64,000 nt of DNA. It comes from Haliea sp. E1-2-M8. GTDB taxonomy: Bacteria > Pseudomonadota > Gammaproteobacteria > Pseudomonadales > Halieaceae. The DNA lies in NCBI RefSeq assembly GCF_030649675.1, contig NZ_JAUTDR010000009.1, positions 103,577 to 167,576 on the forward strand. The letters run 5' to 3'. Positions 63,064 to 64,000 of this stretch are shown here, in pieces; position 1 is the stretch's first letter, and each line of letters starts with the position of its first letter. A program made the translations under genes and the position numbers. Under the pieces are notes generated by a model. The model made no database searches. It saw only the letters and a program-made list of their open reading frames with translations, and was not told the DNA's origin.

Positions 63064-63182
63064 GGGCTGGGCACTCCGGTAAGATCAGAAAAAAGTTGGA
63101 TGACACAGGTTAGCGTTTCGCTGAGCCTGCTCAACCTAAGTATAGGCATATGCACGCTGGTGCGGAATGAACGCTGGCCGAG

Positions 63183-64000
63183 TCAGTGCTCCAGGAACGC
63201 CCGCGCGCCCTCTACCACTTCCATAGTTTCGCCGATCTGATTTGCCAGCACGACGATGATATCGCCGGTTTTAGTCTCAAACCCGAAGAAGTCGACAGTT
63301 CCTGGCCCGCCACCGGTATGTCCGACCCAGTCACCCCAGAAGAGTTGAGCGCCGAAGCCATACGCCTCCGACCCCAGCTCCGGTTTCGGTGACAACATTA
63401 GCTGCACTGTCTCTGGACTCAGGAGCTGCCCCTGCAACAGAGCACGTGCGAAACGTGCCATGTCATCGAGCGTTGAGAAACCACCACCCGCCGGCGTACC
63501 TTTTACAACCTGCTCGTAACGGTCACTCATAAAACCATCTGCCGGATCATCAGAGACCGGTGTGTAGGTGCTGGCGAGGTTCTGTGGGACACGGTCCAGT
63601 TCGGGCCACCCGGTATCGAGCATCCCTGCCGGCTGCAGGACATGAGTCTGAATATAAGTCCCGTATTCCTCACCCGTAACTGCCTCCAACAGTGCCCCCA
63701 ATACCAGGAAACCAGTGTTCGAATAACCCCACCTCGATCCGGGTTCGAAAGCAAGCTTGTCATCAGCGAGCATCGGCAAGTAATCCGCAATTACGCGGAA
63801 CATAGCCCGGTTCATCCGCTCCATTTCCGGTGTGAACAAAAAGTCACCAAGCCCGGACGTATGCGACAACAAATGTCGTATCTGCACACGACGCGCGACG
63901 CTGTCCGAAAGCACACCGGGAAGATGGTCGATCACTGCGTCGTCGAGTTCCAGCTCGCCTGCTTCCACAAGCTGCAAAACTGCCACTGCCGTGAAAATCT
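63183..64000 (-). CDS. Class C beta-lactamase-family serine hydrolase, N-terminus cut by the window
   Basis: A penicillin-binding-protein/class C lactamase-fold hydrolase of at least 272 residues. The frame remains open to the window edge (upstream codons read IFTAVAVLQLVEAG), so the SxxK nucleophile and signal peptide lie outside. Downstream motifs are the YSN triad (RWGYSNTGF) and HTG (VGHTGGGPG). Such enzymes cleave esters, peptides or beta-lactams. Coordinates on the right are the window edge, not the start. Confidence 0.9.
   Translation of the reverse strand, partial: IFTAVAVLQLVEAGELELDDAVIDHLPGVLSDSVARRVQIRHLLSHTSGLGDFLFTPEMERMNRAMFRVIADYLPMLADDKLAFEPGSRWGYSNTGFLVLGALLEAVTGEEYGTYIQTHVLQPAGMLDTGWPELDRVPQNLASTYTPVSDDPADGFMSDRYEQVVKGTPAGGGFSTLDDMARFARALLQGQLLSPETVQLMLSPKPELGSEAYGFGAQLFWGDWVGHTGGGPGTVDFFGFETKTGDIIVVLANQIGETMEVVEGARAFLEH

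Overview
The window is GC-rich, densely coded bacterial DNA from what looks like an aerobic marine-type gammaproteobacterium, possibly of the Halieaceae/Cellvibrionales. This is inferred from gene content: TonB-dependent receptors in catabolic operons, several P450s, a thiolase/DUF35 pair, REP-like GTGGGAGC palindromes and trxC/mntP. No 16S rRNA or tRNA gene is present to confirm it. No CRISPR array, prophage or transposase gene was recognised.

Region 1 (1-8034, + strand) is a catabolic operon: an acyl-CoA ligase (cut by the window edge), a thiolase-fold protein that lacks the thiolase Cys and His, its DUF35 zinc-ribbon/OB partner, an SDR, both subunits of a Rieske ring-hydroxylating dioxygenase, and a lipoprotein-type PQQ/heme c alcohol dehydrogenase. 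Region 2 (8035-8557) is a scar built from fragments of a thioesterase, a P450 and a dioxygenase beta subunit. It is followed by a cardiolipin synthase, an intact P450, a MarR regulator and an MBL-fold protein (8558-12886, - strand).

Region 3 (13097-18173) centres on hmgA (homogentisate dioxygenase). On each side lies an FAD phenol hydroxylase with a tiny DUF2783 partner, matching the two-component 3-hydroxyphenylacetate 6-hydroxylase MhaA/MhaB that makes homogentisate. The minus-strand pair ends a seven-gene operon (25426 to 16295) that also holds a YtcJ-type amidohydrolase, a TonB receptor, an amidase-signature enzyme, an HDAC-fold amidohydrolase and an NTF2-like protein. Upstream, past a REP cluster, a second minus-strand operon (34318 to 25688) encodes a TonB receptor, an aldehyde dehydrogenase, a tryptophan-tryptophylquinone amine dehydrogenase (B-E-D-A order), two cytochromes c and an AraC regulator. 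A FeaR-like regulator and a sodium symporter pair lie before it. Read together, I infer a pathway for aromatic (possibly N-acylated) amines: uptake, deacylation, oxidative deamination, aldehyde oxidation to an arylacetate, hydroxylation to homogentisate, and ring cleavage.

Region 4 (37346-41698, - strand) is a P450/GMC oxidoreductase/aldehyde dehydrogenase operon suited to stepwise oxidation of a methyl group to a carboxylate. Region 5 (41862-64000) is mixed core and accessory sequence: an LTA-synthase-like enzyme, mntP, DUF1853, a KstD-like flavoprotein, and a five-gene overlapping operon (MtfA-type peptidase, membrane protein, frameshifted HDAC-fold gene, two membrane-associated GTPases). 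These are followed by a D-2-hydroxyacid dehydrogenase, an M28 peptidase, DUF1761, an SDR, trxC, a ZIP transporter, a sulfotransferase/glycosyltransferase/deacetylase operon, a two-domain aspartic-protease-like protein and a class C beta-lactamase-like hydrolase cut by the window end.
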